Source: Chara braunii (taxonomy: Eukaryota > Streptophyta > Charophyceae > Charales > Characeae). From it: a DNA stretch of 27,500 bases. The translations under genes were made by a program, and so were the position numbers. The DNA is taken from the NCBI GenBank assembly GCA_003427395.1, contig BFEA01000112.1, positions 2,099,292-2,126,791 on the forward strand, in the 5' to 3' direction. The notes beneath the pieces were generated by a model, which made no database searches, was not told the DNA's origin, and worked only from the letters and a program-made list of their open reading frames with translations. Each line of letters opens with the position of its first letter. Positions within the stretch are counted from its first letter, which is position 1. This document shows, piece by piece, positions 1 through 8,754 of this stretch.

Positions 1-1160
1 GGATCTGTTTGCTTTCACGCGGTAACTGCGGGTGAGGTTGCACCATGGAAGAGTGGGTGCGCCGGCATGTTGGTGATGCTGTCGATGATGGTGAGTGTGG
101 CTGGGTACGCACGTTTCCGTGCCGGTGGAGGGCTGAAGTATTCATCTTGAGACTTCAATTTTTTCACCCAGCCCTCTTGGGATAGTGGTTAGTTGTCTGC
201 CTAATAACCTGGACGCTGCATGTTTGAGTCTCGGACTGGATACAGACTCGCTTTCGCACAGCAGTAGAGGTTGCACTACAGAGGAAGGGCTGTGAGATGA
301 GATGGTGATATCTCTCGTGACAAGTGGGCCGGGTACATCAGGTGGCAGGTTTCTGTGTAGGGGTAGGGTCAAGTACTCATCTTAGGGCTTCTGCTTACCT
401 GCAAGCCCGCTTAGCTTGTTTGTCAGGCGTCCACCTAACGAGTTGAACGATGTTTTTTCTGTTCTATTGCCTGTGCACTTGCGTCCACACAGTGACAGCA
501 GTAGAGGTTACAGTACGGAAGAGTGGCTGTGAGAGATGTTGGTGATGTCGCTGCTGGTGACGAGTTTGGCTGGTTAGGGTGCACTTGCTTGCGGCCTAAG
601 GTCTGGTGAAGTCCTAAACTTGTGGTGTGACTTTCACCCCAGTCCACTTCGTCTGTTTGTTTGGTGTCTGGATAAGAATTCAAGATCGGGTATTCTATTC
701 TCGCTTCCAGATGATGCACCTGCTTTCTTGTGGTAATCCTCATAGAGGTTATGCGATGGAAGAGTGGTTGCAAGACATGTCAGTGATGTAGCTTATGGTA
801 ACGAGTGTGGCGGGGTACACTTGTTTGCGGGGCCCTCTTAGCATATTGGTTACGATGCGTGTTTGACTTCGGAGCAAAAACGGTGACAGTACTGGGGCCG
901 GGTAAATAGGTTTCAATTTTGTTCAAAAAAATATAAGATGTCCGTTTTTGTGAAATGACTGTTCCTAGCCCACTCAGCTTGTTGGTTAGGCGTCCGTGTG
1001 ACAAGCTGTTGGGTGTTGGATTTTGGTATTGTATATGCGCTGTCTTTCATTCAGTAACTACTGTAGAGGTTAAAAAAGGGACGGAAGGGGGACTGACCAT
1101 ACTGCTCCATGAGAGGTCGAGTGAAGGGGCTTAGGACTGGTTTGTGACAACCTGCTCCGG
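1..1160. repeat. ~237-bp tandem repeat, about five diverged units
   Basis: The anchor GAGGTT plus GGAAGAGTGG-TG recurs at 34, 267, 504, 745 and 1065 (steps 233, 237, 241, 320). Each unit then has GATG, ACGAGTGTGGC(T/G)GG-TACAC-type words, and a tRNA-like part built on AGCCC-CTTAGCTTGTTGGTTAGGC. Units are heavily diverged. The array enters from outside the window on the left. No gene. Confidence 0.75.
171..234 (+). pseudogene. tRNA-like segment of the 237-bp repeat, best copy
   Basis: GGGATAGTGGTTAGTTG resembles a tRNA D-arm (A box) and TGTTTGAGTCTC, 40 nt later, a B box. CTGCCTAATAACCTGGACGC sits where an anticodon arm would be. Related copies lie near 402-450 and 969-1020 (CTCAGCTTGTTGGTTAGGCG). 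A tRNA-derived SINE origin is inference. Confidence 0.4.
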
Positions 1161-1217
1161 TGGTCGTGGTTTACCTTTATGCATATCAATGGCAAAGGTG
1201 GATGCCGGAATGAAATG

Positions 1218-1222
<5 letters not shown>

Positions 1223-1278
<56 letters not shown>
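1223..1278. repeat. (TC)28 microsatellite
   Basis: Uninterrupted TC dinucleotides. Overlapping ORFs with Ser-Leu or Arg-Glu runs are artefacts. Confidence 0.95.
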
Positions 1279-1281
<3 letters not shown>

Positions 1282-1302
1282 GGAAGGAGAACGGATTTTG
1301 GC

Positions 1303-1319
1303 TTTTTTTTTTTTTTTTT
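1303..1319. repeat. Poly-T tract (17 nt)
   Basis: T17, followed by T-rich sequence up to about 1420. Confidence 0.9.
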
Positions 1320-1498
1320 AATATATTAACAAGTGCTTCAATTGTTTCTTTGTTTTTTCTTTTTTCTTTTTTTTGAAGTAGAATCTTGTTCGTCTTTTTC
1401 TTTCTTCTCATTTTTTTTTTGTAATTGTAAGAAAAGGAAGCTTGTGGTACTACCGGTAGCTGCAGGTTTGGCAAGGGCCTTTATCCCCACCGGCTTTT

Positions 1499-1574
1499 GT
1501 CTACTCCTCTCCTCCGAGTATAGCAAGACGAGCTTTTCAAAAAAAAAAAAAAAAAAAAGGTCTACTCGTCTCCT
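1499..1574. mobile_element. Possible short retro-insertion with poly-A and 15-bp flanking repeats
   Basis: GTCTACTCCTCTCCT (1499-1513) and GTCTACTCGTCTCCT (1560-1574) flank 25 nt followed by A20 (1539-1558). This is the structure of a severely 5'-truncated LINE-type insertion. It could also be chance in CT-rich DNA. Confidence 0.4.
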
Positions 1575-1589
1575 AACAGTGGAGTTGTT

Positions 1590-1753
1590 AAAAGTCTTGC
1601 AGGTGTGATGACAATAAATGGTATACCATGGTTTATCTTCCGGCAGGGGCTGCACGTCTTATCTCAACCATAGTTAAGTAGAAATGCTTAAAAGTATCAA
1701 CCATAGTTTAAAGTCTTGCAGGTGTGATGACAATAGATGGTATACCATGGTTT
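1590..1753. repeat. 45-bp direct repeat, two copies
   Basis: AAAGTCTTGCAGGTGTGATG, then ACAATA-ATGGTATACCATGG and TTT, at 1591 and 1710. They differ at about one base. A smaller repeat, TCAACCATAGTT, lies between them. Confidence 0.9.
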
Positions 1754-1829
1754 CCAAAATATTTGAAAGCGTTGTGAAAAGAAGGAAAAGTTCTGGGCAC
1801 GAAAGTCGATGTGTGTTTGCCCGTAATAA

Positions 1830-2205
1830 GTTGGGATCTGCGTAGCACGGCGAACATGTTCGCGTCCCTTCATGTTTGCGCGTTCGCGCGAACAGCTCGC
1901 GAACATGTTCGGGCGAACATAATTTGTTTTCGTAAAAAAAATAATAATACTATTTATTTTTTTTTCGGTTTTTGATTTTTAACTCGTGATTGATTACGAA
2001 TTTGAACATGACTCCCCAAGGCAAAAATTGCTTGTTTTGTTATTTTACATAACATATATTTTTTTCAGATTTGTCTGAGATTTTTTTTTTTTTTTAATAA
2101 TATTTTTATGTTCGCGTTCGGAGGGTTTTGGGCGCTTGTTCGCGTTCGGGCGAACATGTTCACGTTCGCCTCCGAACGCGAACACGGTGCTACATAGGTT
2201 GGGAT
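1830..2205 (+). mobile_element. MITE copy 1 (hAT-like), 360 bp with perfect 8-bp TSD
   Basis: The element runs 1838-2197 and is flanked by GTTGGGAT on both sides (1830-1837 and 2198-2205). The ends CTGCGTAGCAC and GTGCTACATAG are inverse copies at 9 of 11. GCGAACATGTTCG-type palindromes repeat near the ends and the centre is T-rich. An 8-bp duplication is typical of hAT elements, so mobilisation by a hAT transposase is likely (inference). The partner copy is at 7374-7743. No coding capacity. Confidence 0.88.
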
Positions 2206-2730
2206 ATCAAGTGAGGCTCTAAAACAAAGTCGAGTCGGTGCATTTCAGTGCCTTGGTGACTTACGCAAGTCCAACACTTCTGCTTCCCCCGCAACGCCCT
2301 TTTGTAACCCCAGCTATCACGTCATAACATGCTGCCCCGCAATGAATGGAGTGACTATTTGCTTATGTGAGAGGAGTGGGTGAAGCATAATATTTTCGAG
2401 GAGAAATTGTTCGCTGAAATGTACATGCTCCCATGCCATGTCTATACTTCAAACAATGCAAGAAGCATGTGATATCATACAAAAGTATGTAGATGCCAAT
2501 TGCCTTTAGTTCTATGTTCTGGAAAATGGCAATGTTTTTCTTTTCGAGATGACTGTCTAAGGTGGCTGTCCCGGCCAAAGAACCAACAGATGTTGAAATA
2601 AAGATGAATATAGATAACTGTGGTGTTAGAAAAATATCTTTATTTATGTATATGTATATAAATAAAGATAAATGTAGTGCTAGAAAAGTGAAAAGAAGGC
2701 TTCCAACCATACATATTGCTCTTCGAGTGT
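2206..2730. other. Non-coding interval
   Basis: AT-rich with TATATAAATAAAGAT-type words near 2640-2670. No gene seen. Confidence 0.5.
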
Positions 2731-2820
2731 ACGGCTAGCGGGACTCGAACCCACAAGGTGCGAAGCTGAGTGTGGTGCGTAAATCAATTTTGGTGCGTAA
2801 ACCAATTTCGCCATAGCCGT
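2731..2820 (-). pseudogene. tRNA-Leu-like relic, organellar/prokaryotic type
   Basis: The minus strand starts ACGGCTA (2820) and ends TAGCCGT (2731), a perfect 7-bp acceptor stem. It has a leucine-type D-arm TGGCGAAATTGGTTTACGCA and a T-arm GTGGG, TTCGAGT, CCCGC. The D-arm is typical of bacterial or organellar tRNA-Leu, not plant nuclear tRNA-Leu. An 18-nt segment (ATTGGTTTACGCACCAAA, then ATTGATTTACGCACCACA) is duplicated in tandem. CACACTCAG looks like an anticodon 5' half (CAG), but the 3' stem is missing. A working cloverleaf is not possible. Confidence 0.55.
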
Positions 2821-2867
2821 TTCTTTCTGGAATATGTATACAATATTGCCATATCTACCCCACTTCG

Positions 2868-2955
2868 TGGCCTTACGGGCTTAGCAGGATTTGAACCTGC
2901 GAACACTAGGTTGATTGTGACTACGTGTTCTCGATGCGGAGAAATCCTGAAGTGA
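2868..2955 (-). pseudogene. tRNA 3'-half relic
   Basis: The minus strand has a perfect T-arm (GCAGG, TTCAAAT, CCTGC at 2900-2884) followed by TAAGCCCG, as in the 3' half of a tRNA. Before it, GAACAC and GTGTTC can form a 6-bp stem. I see no matching 5' acceptor strand and no D-arm. It lies about 60 bp from the tRNA-Leu-like relic, on the same strand. Confidence 0.4.
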
Positions 2956-2960
2956 TGTAA

Positions 2961-3513
2961 ACAACCCACCCACATAATGTAGAAGATGGGTCACTCGGAT
3001 GTAATTTACCCCTGTTAGGCATCTAGTGAACCCTTTTTCGAAACTTGGGATGGGTTACAAGGTCGCGCTCGCTATCGAAGAACATTTGTCTCAATAGGAT
3101 ACAAGTGTGCAGGGCCTAAGAGGAAGCTGAGTTGTTGTGCCATCAAGGCCAATATGGGAAATTAAAATGCAATTGGCGGGAGAACCGTCTTCATCCCATT
3201 CGGTACTTACCCCTTCGTGGCACAAATGGAAATGGTGAGACCTGAATGGGGAGATTCACAGAAGCGAAGCTGGGGTTTGTCATAACCCTGTAGAAAACCC
3301 TCTCCTGTACCCAGTCATAGCTGCAAAACCAAGAATTGTTGATTGCGCTATGCTTTCTCCCCTGCATCTTGTCGGCATCCGCCCTGTCAGCGCACTGTGC
3401 GAATCTCGTGCATCTGATCCACGTGGGATGCGTGAAAGATGAGGGAAGACTGTAGTCTGCCTCTCTTGTAACGGCATGTTTGGAATTTCCAAGGATGAGA
3501 GGCTGAGTTGCGA
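2961..3513. other. Non-coding interval
   Basis: No gene, RNA or clear repeat seen. Confidence 0.5.
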
Positions 3514-3807
3514 GTGATGCACATGGGGCAAATAGTTCGCGGGGACCACCACACCTCCGTCAAATTGAGGAGGGAATAGTTTTCTCACCTATTGTATGAA
3601 CTTTTTATATCGGTGCGTAAGCTAGCGGGTTTTTCTAGATGGGTATTACGTCTTTTGTGAACCAGGCACATGGGGCAAATAGTTTGCGGCGACCACTACA
3701 CTGCTTCCTCTGCGAAATAGAGGGGGGAATAATTTCCTCATCATTCAGGGTCGTTGAGGCCAAACCTTTCGTATTGGTAAATAGGGCAGTGGGTTGTTCG
3801 AGGTGGG
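3514..3807. repeat. Two-copy tandem duplication, 147-bp period
   Basis: GCACATGGGGCAAATAGTT, GCGG-GACCAC-ACAC and GGGAATA recur at 3519 and 3666. The copies are about 75-80 percent alike by eye. Confidence 0.8.
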
Positions 3808-4612
3808 TAATTCAGTCGAGTTCGTACTTCTTTTATTTTTGGATGTCACTTTCATCCATTCAAAGATTCCATTGTCCAAGCCCAGGTCTTCAAGCTAAAG
3901 TCTGAAGACAGCTGTTGTCATAATGTTTTGGAGCACCCTATGCTGAAATTAACCTGCTTGGGCCTTTTCTTACCTGACGGCGGAAACCATTTTACTCTCA
4001 GTAAGCCACCGCCGAAACTTGCGGCAGCGTAAGAGCTATGACGGGGAAGAATGGCTGGTACCCTTTGTGGGGCGTTTTTAATCGGGTGCACCCAAATTTG
4101 AAAACTCGCAATCTTTCAAGAGCGGTAATTGTGGAGGCATGGTTATAAGCATATTGTCTTGGAACTGCAAAGCATTCGAGAGGGCTACTTGTTGAGGCAA
4201 TGTTAGATGTTGTTTGCAGCATGCGAGTTTGTTGAATGCGGGCTTGGTGCTAAACCATCGAGCACCGCTCAATTGTATTCGATGTACACACGTGAGCGTG
4301 CAAGAGTACCCTCCCGGCGAACTGTGTGCACAGCGCAGTCTGGGCACTGCGCGTGCCTGCAGGGGAGCGGGGTTGGAGAACATGCCAGAGCACGCCCCCT
4401 TGTCACATACAAAAGAAAAGAAAAGAAAAACGGAAAAGAAATGCGTAAAATGTTCGTCGATACCAAAGCAAAAGCCCAAACCTCGAACGGCAGCCCTGCG
4501 TGCTAAATTTGACGGGTCCACAATGGCAGTACCCCCCGCCCCTGCCCCTGCCCAGGCTAGGGACACAAAGTTTATATAGATAGTATGATTGTGCATTCGA
4601 GCACTTCAGCTC

Positions 4613-4614
<2 letters not shown>
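3808..4614. other. Non-coding interval
   Basis: A short diverged repeat occurs near 4110-4205 (TTC-AGAG-G-TA-TTGT-GAGGCA). Opposed, overlapping open frames show no domain. No gene claimed. Confidence 0.45.

Positions 4615-4649
<35 letters not shown>
4615..4649. repeat. (GA)n microsatellite
   Basis: About 17 uninterrupted GA units. Confidence 0.95.
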
Positions 4650-4656
<7 letters not shown>

Positions 4657-5129
4657 TTGGAGTGGAGGGGCACTGGCATGGAATATTTGATCCGCTGTGG
4701 CAGAGCCGTGGCAGACGGTCAATTCTTTTGAGCGTGGGTACAGGCTTTTGAGTGTGTGCTCCACTGCAACGAAGGCTCACACCCCATGGAGAAACCAACT
4801 TGGGGGACAATGACTGGCCTTGGTGGTGACCGTGGAGGTTTGCAGAGGGGTTGTGGTTGGGGTGGTAGGAGGAGAGTGTACTATTCAATGTGGCTTGGGG
4901 GGAGGGTGATATCTTCGGGCAGGGGGGGGGGCGGGGGAAGGGGCGTGTGTCGATGGGTGGATGAGACTGTCGCAGCGTCGGCCTCCATTGAGCTTGGTAT
5001 GAAGACATGGGGAAGTACCATCTGCGGCGCTCCGCAACATTCACAATACCACAATTAACGAGATGTCTGGCACTTAGTTGAATTGGATCCATGCATCTGA
5101 AGTGATGCAAAATGTACTGCGGAGTTCGG
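4650..5129. other. G-rich non-coding interval
   Basis: Contains GGGG runs near 4920-4940. The 235-codon minus-strand frame across it is low-complexity Pro/Ser/His and continues through the (GA)n tract, so it is not called. It may hold the decayed 5' part of the hAT relic. Confidence 0.45.
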
Positions 5130-6430
5130 AATGGCGTGGTGGCGAGGACAAGGCCACGTAGAGTGGTGGTGATGGTGGTGGCACTGGTGGAGGAGCTGGC
5201 CTGGACAACGACGTCGTCAATATTGATGATAAGGGGTAGGAGGAGGGTAATCCGCCGGTGCCTTACTCACAGCAGCCTCAGATAGGTGTGGCAGGGGGGA
5301 CTGGTGACCGGCCGCTTAGGTTGTGGATCATGGCTAAGTATGAATGATGCAAAGGAGGTTGCTACAGTGCTGGGGAAGAGGAAGGAGAGGAAGGGGTTTG
5401 CACAAGGGACGGTGGGGGAGAGGAAGATGAAATAACCTGCGATTAAGGAGGTGTATGGGTCACAACGGAGGGTGAACTACATGTTGTTTTTATGATTTAT
5501 GTAGAGTATGAATGATGCAAAGGAGGTGGCTACACTGCGGGGGAAGAGAAAGGAGAGGAAGGGGTTTGCACAAGGGAAGGTGGGGGAGAGGAAGTTAAAA
5601 TAACCCGCGATTAAGGAGATGTATGGGTCACAACGGAGGGTGAACTACATGAAGTTGTTCCTATGATTCATGTAGAAAGCCCAATTGGCTTTCAACATCT
5701 TCTTAGGTGACTCTTGGAAGGTGCATGGGAAACACTTTCTAGATCAGCCTGCTGCTGTGACGGCCAATTTTCCATCACACAATGAGATCGCAAGGACGAC
5801 AATGGTGGAGGAGTAGAGATTAGATGGCAGGAAGTCTCATGATAGGACACCCGTCGCATACTTCCTTGGTAGGAGTATAAGGAACTCTCATATTTAAGAC
5901 GATGAACGTTGAGGAAGAGAGAGATGACGGAAAGGTTATGCAAGGGCGGTTGCCCGACCTCAAGAAGTACAACCCAGGGTGGTGAACGCAATATGCACGG
6001 ATTTAGTAGCTGCATTCGTCACAGAAGATAATGCTTTGACGCATTGTAAGATCAGGTCGTGCTATTGTAAGTGTATCATGTGACCGCGTTGCTTGGTGCA
6101 TGTCTGCAATAAGTTGTTGTTAAACATAGGCATTGTGAGCAAATGGTCGATGAAGATTCTAGTATGGGTGAGAGCAGTCGTGTGCTTTATCAAAGTGTTC
6201 GGTGTCACTTTCCTTCTATTCAGGCAACAGAGTGGAGATGGGGTTGATTTTATCGTGTGAGAGACAATTTCCATCCTTGTGCTTGAGTGTCGTTTTTGCG
6301 TTTGAGGCCCTTTGGAGAAGGTGCTGCCTGAAGATGGGTGAACGGAGGTTCCGTTGAAGCGACAACGGAAGATCGGTCCCTGATTGGCGCGTTGTCGAGC
6401 AGGCCAGTTGTGTTTGATGGCAGGTGCGCC
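5130..6430 (+). pseudogene. hAT-family (DUF659-type) transposase relic
   Basis: Plus-strand translations in shifting frames, with many stops, follow the order of DUF659/hAT transposases. First comes a low-complexity linker (about 5150-5330), then YGSQRRVNY (5460s and 5630s). Next is KAQLAFNIFLGDSWKV (from 5676) with FLDQPAAV and FPSHNEIARTTMVEE, matching the FF-F-GIPF---S-F---...P-YHELRTTLL block. From 6084 it reads RCLVHVCNKLLLNIG, KWSMKILVWVRAVVCFIK and LLFRQQS, matching the AHCLNLLLKDIG---WV----A--VVKFI block. From 6243 LILSCERQFPSLCL corresponds to the TRFAT block. Inactive. Family is inferred from motif order. Confidence 0.7.
5337..5675. repeat. 168-bp tandem duplication inside the transposase relic
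   Basis: AGTATGAATGATGCAAAGGA starts both copies (5337 and 5505). The copies agree over about 90 percent, through ATTAAGGAG-TGTATGGGTC and GGAGGGTGAACTACATG. Confidence 0.9.
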
Positions 6431-7018
6431 ATGACAATAGGTGGGACTAAATGACTATCTTTGTTGCCATTATGAATTCATTTTACAACTTGCTTTACAA
6501 GATGGATTGAGCTGGACAATACATGTGTTAGATAATGGAGTGGATGCAAACTTTAGCCGGTGATATGCACGCATAGCTTGGAAGGACCTCATCATAAAAA
6601 GGGTGCAAGACCGCATCGTGCACGTGTTCAGGTCTGCGAAAGTTGCCGCTTAGCTACTTAACCCTTCTAGGTGGTGTTTGAGATATTACTTGGGTGTGGT
6701 GGATCCCTGGCACGCAATGATCACGAGGGAGAAGAACGACTACATCTTGATGCATCCTGGATACAACTTGCATTCAACAACACAAAGTCAACTCTGCAAC
6801 TTTCATATGTGTACCGATCTATGGATTGTTTGGGGAGGTGGGGAGGTTGAGATCATTCTTCAGAAGTGTGTCAGAGGTTCAAACACTGTCGAGTGTGGGG
6901 TGTGGTGGTCGAGGTATAGTGTTCGTGCTTATGAACTTCAACATATCACTGCTCATTTGATGGAGATAGAAACGTGTGTCTCTCTTGGGGAAACGAATCA
7001 AACCATCCATCACAGGGC
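6431..7018. other. Non-coding interval
   Basis: A 118-codon plus-strand open frame (6678-7034) has no recognisable domain. It may be chance, or a further piece of the transposon relic upstream. Not called as a gene. Confidence 0.4.
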
Positions 7019-7098
7019 TCACATGAAGAAGTGAAATTAACAGGGGTTTGAGAAGTGACAAAAGGTAACCAACTTTGCCTAATATGTGCCTTATCTGA
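7019..7098. repeat. 80-bp direct repeat A
   Basis: Partner of 7778-7856. The minus-strand frame is also conserved between the copies (DKA--Q-WLP--TSQTP--FTS), but I recognise no protein in it. Confidence 0.8.
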
Positions 7099-7104
7099 AC
7101 TTTC

Positions 7105-7373
7105 AAGCTGAAGAAATAAAAAACTCAATAAGCAAATAGAAGACAATCGATTATCTACTCAAAATGGAATGAAGTCTCAAAGACCTACGATGGTAGTAAA
7201 TATGGTTAACACGATTAAGAGAATAAAAGCATAATGGTACACAAAGCCACTTTGAAGTGTACTGATTTGCTTTGCTAATTTTTGAAATGTGGTGGAAATT
7301 CCATAGGGATCCAAAATGAAAATAGCACCTTGCTTAAAATATTCAAAGTACTTAATAGCCAAAATGTAAAAAT
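7105..7373 (-). pseudogene. nad5: Nuclear copy of mitochondrial nad5, 3' end (NUMT)
   Basis: Minus-strand translation from 7362 gives [19 protein letters not shown], then [19 protein letters not shown], then [14 protein letters not shown], the C terminus of NADH dehydrogenase subunit 5 of plant mitochondria (family pattern GPYGIS...KQIS-LQSG-IYHYAF). The reading continues after two TGA stops exactly where nad5 has Trp: GL-stop-DFIPF-stop-VDNRL against GLWDF-SFWVDNRL. Both stops are TGG-to-TGA changes, so this is a decayed nuclear copy. The upstream part is cut off where the MITE begins. No function expected. Confidence 0.88.
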
Positions 7374-7751
7374 TTGCGTAGCATGGCGAACATGTTCGCG
7401 TCCCTTCATGTTTGCGTGAACGTGTTCGCGCGTTTGCGCGAACAGCTCGCGAACATGTTCGGGTGAAAAAAATTTTCTTCCGTAATTTTTTTTTTTTTCA
7501 TTATTTTTATTTCGGTTTTTTATTTTTGACGCACAATTGGCTACGAATTTGAACATGATTCCAAGTCAAAAGTTGCTTGTATTGTTATTTTACATAAATA
7601 TATTTTTTTTAGATTTTTCAGAGAAGTTGTTTTTTTTTTTATAAATATTTTTTATGTTCGCTTTCGGAGGGTTTTAGGCGCTTGTTCGTGTTCGGGCGAA
7701 AATGTTCGCGTTCGCCTCCGAACATGAACACGATGCTACGTAGGTAAAGAG
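7366..7751 (-). mobile_element. MITE copy 2 (hAT-like), 370 bp plus imperfect 8-bp TSD
   Basis: The element runs 7374-7743. Its ends TTGCGTAGCAT and ATGCTACGTAG are imperfect inverse copies, as in copy 1 at 1838-2197. Subterminal GCGAACATGTTCGCG-type palindromes occur near both ends and the middle is AT-rich. Flanking octamers GTAAAAAT (7366-7373) and GTAAAGAG (7744-7751) agree at 6 of 8. It inserted at the edge of the nad5 NUMT. No transposase. Orientation is arbitrary. Confidence 0.8.
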
Positions 7752-7777
7752 CGGCTGAATGAGGATTTTCTCTCTTC

Positions 7778-7856
7778 ATGAGAAGTGAAATAAATAGGGG
7801 TTTGAGAAGTCATAGGAGGTAACCAAGTTTGCATAACATATGCCTTATCTCGGCTA
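7778..7856. repeat. 80-bp direct repeat B
   Basis: GAAGTGAAAT-A, AGGGGTTTGAGAAGT, AGGTAACCAA, TTTGC-TAA and TGCCTTATCT are shared in order with 7019-7098. The two copies flank the NUMT and MITE. Confidence 0.8.
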
Positions 7857-8039
7857 GAGTGCCCGAACAAGGATTTTCTTTCTCGTTGATGCATGAAGAG
7901 TTCATCCATGCCGGATATAGAGGTTGGAATCTCCATGGAGAAGTTGGGGGAGAACGTATATTGAAGGATATATGCGCAGGCGCACGTGGAGCAGTCATCG
8001 AGATAATCTCTGGAACCATGCGACATGAGATATGAAGGC

Positions 8040-8228
8040 TTCAACCTCCTTTTGAGTTCGTGAAATTCCGATGAAACAGTTTGTGACAACCCCACATTTG
8101 TTGCCCTCTTCTCCCTCTTTATTGACGGTTTACCAGACAACTTTGCTTGATGATATATATATATATATAAATATATATATACGGTTTACCGAGCAGTTCT
8201 ATTTGACGATATATATATATATATATAT
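8040..8228 (+). repeat. Degenerate copy of the hammerhead-bearing repeat
   Basis: TTTTGAGTTCGTGAAATTCC and GATGAAACAGTTTGTGACA line up with the 17.4-kb hammerhead. CT-rich DNA follows, then ACGGTTTACC, CAGTTCT and TTGACGATATATAT, all in the same order. GTC has become GTG and CTGATGA is lost, so it is inactive. The tail is duplicated: ACGGTTTACC plus (AT)n occurs twice, at 8126-8181 and 8182-8228. Confidence 0.7.
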
Positions 8229-8486
8229 TTGCGTGTACCTGTGTCGCTATATATCAATGGATCCATATTTCTTTCATGTACTGTTTTTTTAGGGCATGCT
8301 CATGCTAACGTTCAGGGTTCTCATTTTTTGGGATAAAAACGATCTTCCTACCACAACTTCATTGTTTGTTCCTTGTCGACAAGGTTTCGTATGCCATATG
8401 TTTGAGTGGTTGATTATGGGCCACGGGTAATATAGAGCGGAAATACTACACACACACACTTATTGGGCCATACTGTTCGGGTTCAG

Positions 8487-8754
8487 CCTCATGGCGAGTT
8501 GGTGGAAGTCCGTTGAAACAGTTTGGCAAAGTAAGTTTTTTACTTGTTCCTATTTTTTCCTTCTTTGTGCAATTTTGTATCACAAAGATGAAAAACAACA
8601 CAGAGGAAAGTACAAAGGAACCTCATGACGAGTTGGTGGAAGTCCGTCGAAAAAGTTTGGTGAAGTAAGTTTTTTACTTATTCCTATTTTTTCCTTCTTT
8701 GTGCAATTTTGTATCGCAAAGATAAAAAAAAAACACAGAGGAAAGTACAAAGGA
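8487..8754 (+). repeat. 134-bp tandem duplication, each unit starting with a hammerhead-like relic
   Basis: Units start at 8487 and 8621 and are over 90 percent alike. Each begins CCTCATG-CGAGTTGGTGGAAGTCCGT-GAAA-AGTTTGG. This aligns, with substitutions, to the hammerhead core on the minus strand at 17460-17420 (CCTGATGAGTCGGTG, AAACTCCGACGAAACAG). CTGATGA is changed to CTCATG-, so the core is dead. The rest of the unit is T-rich and differs from the 17.4-kb unit. Confidence 0.7.

Noticed and set aside
1070-1655. Overlapping frames with Ser-Leu, Arg-Glu and Lys runs
   Set aside because: Translations of (TC)n, poly-T and poly-A tracts.
4078-4596. 172-codon minus-strand frame
   Set aside because: No family resemblance; opposed frames on the plus strand are equally open.
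4403-5110. 235-codon minus-strand frame
   Set aside because: Pro/Ser/His-rich, runs through a (GA)n microsatellite, no recognisable domain.
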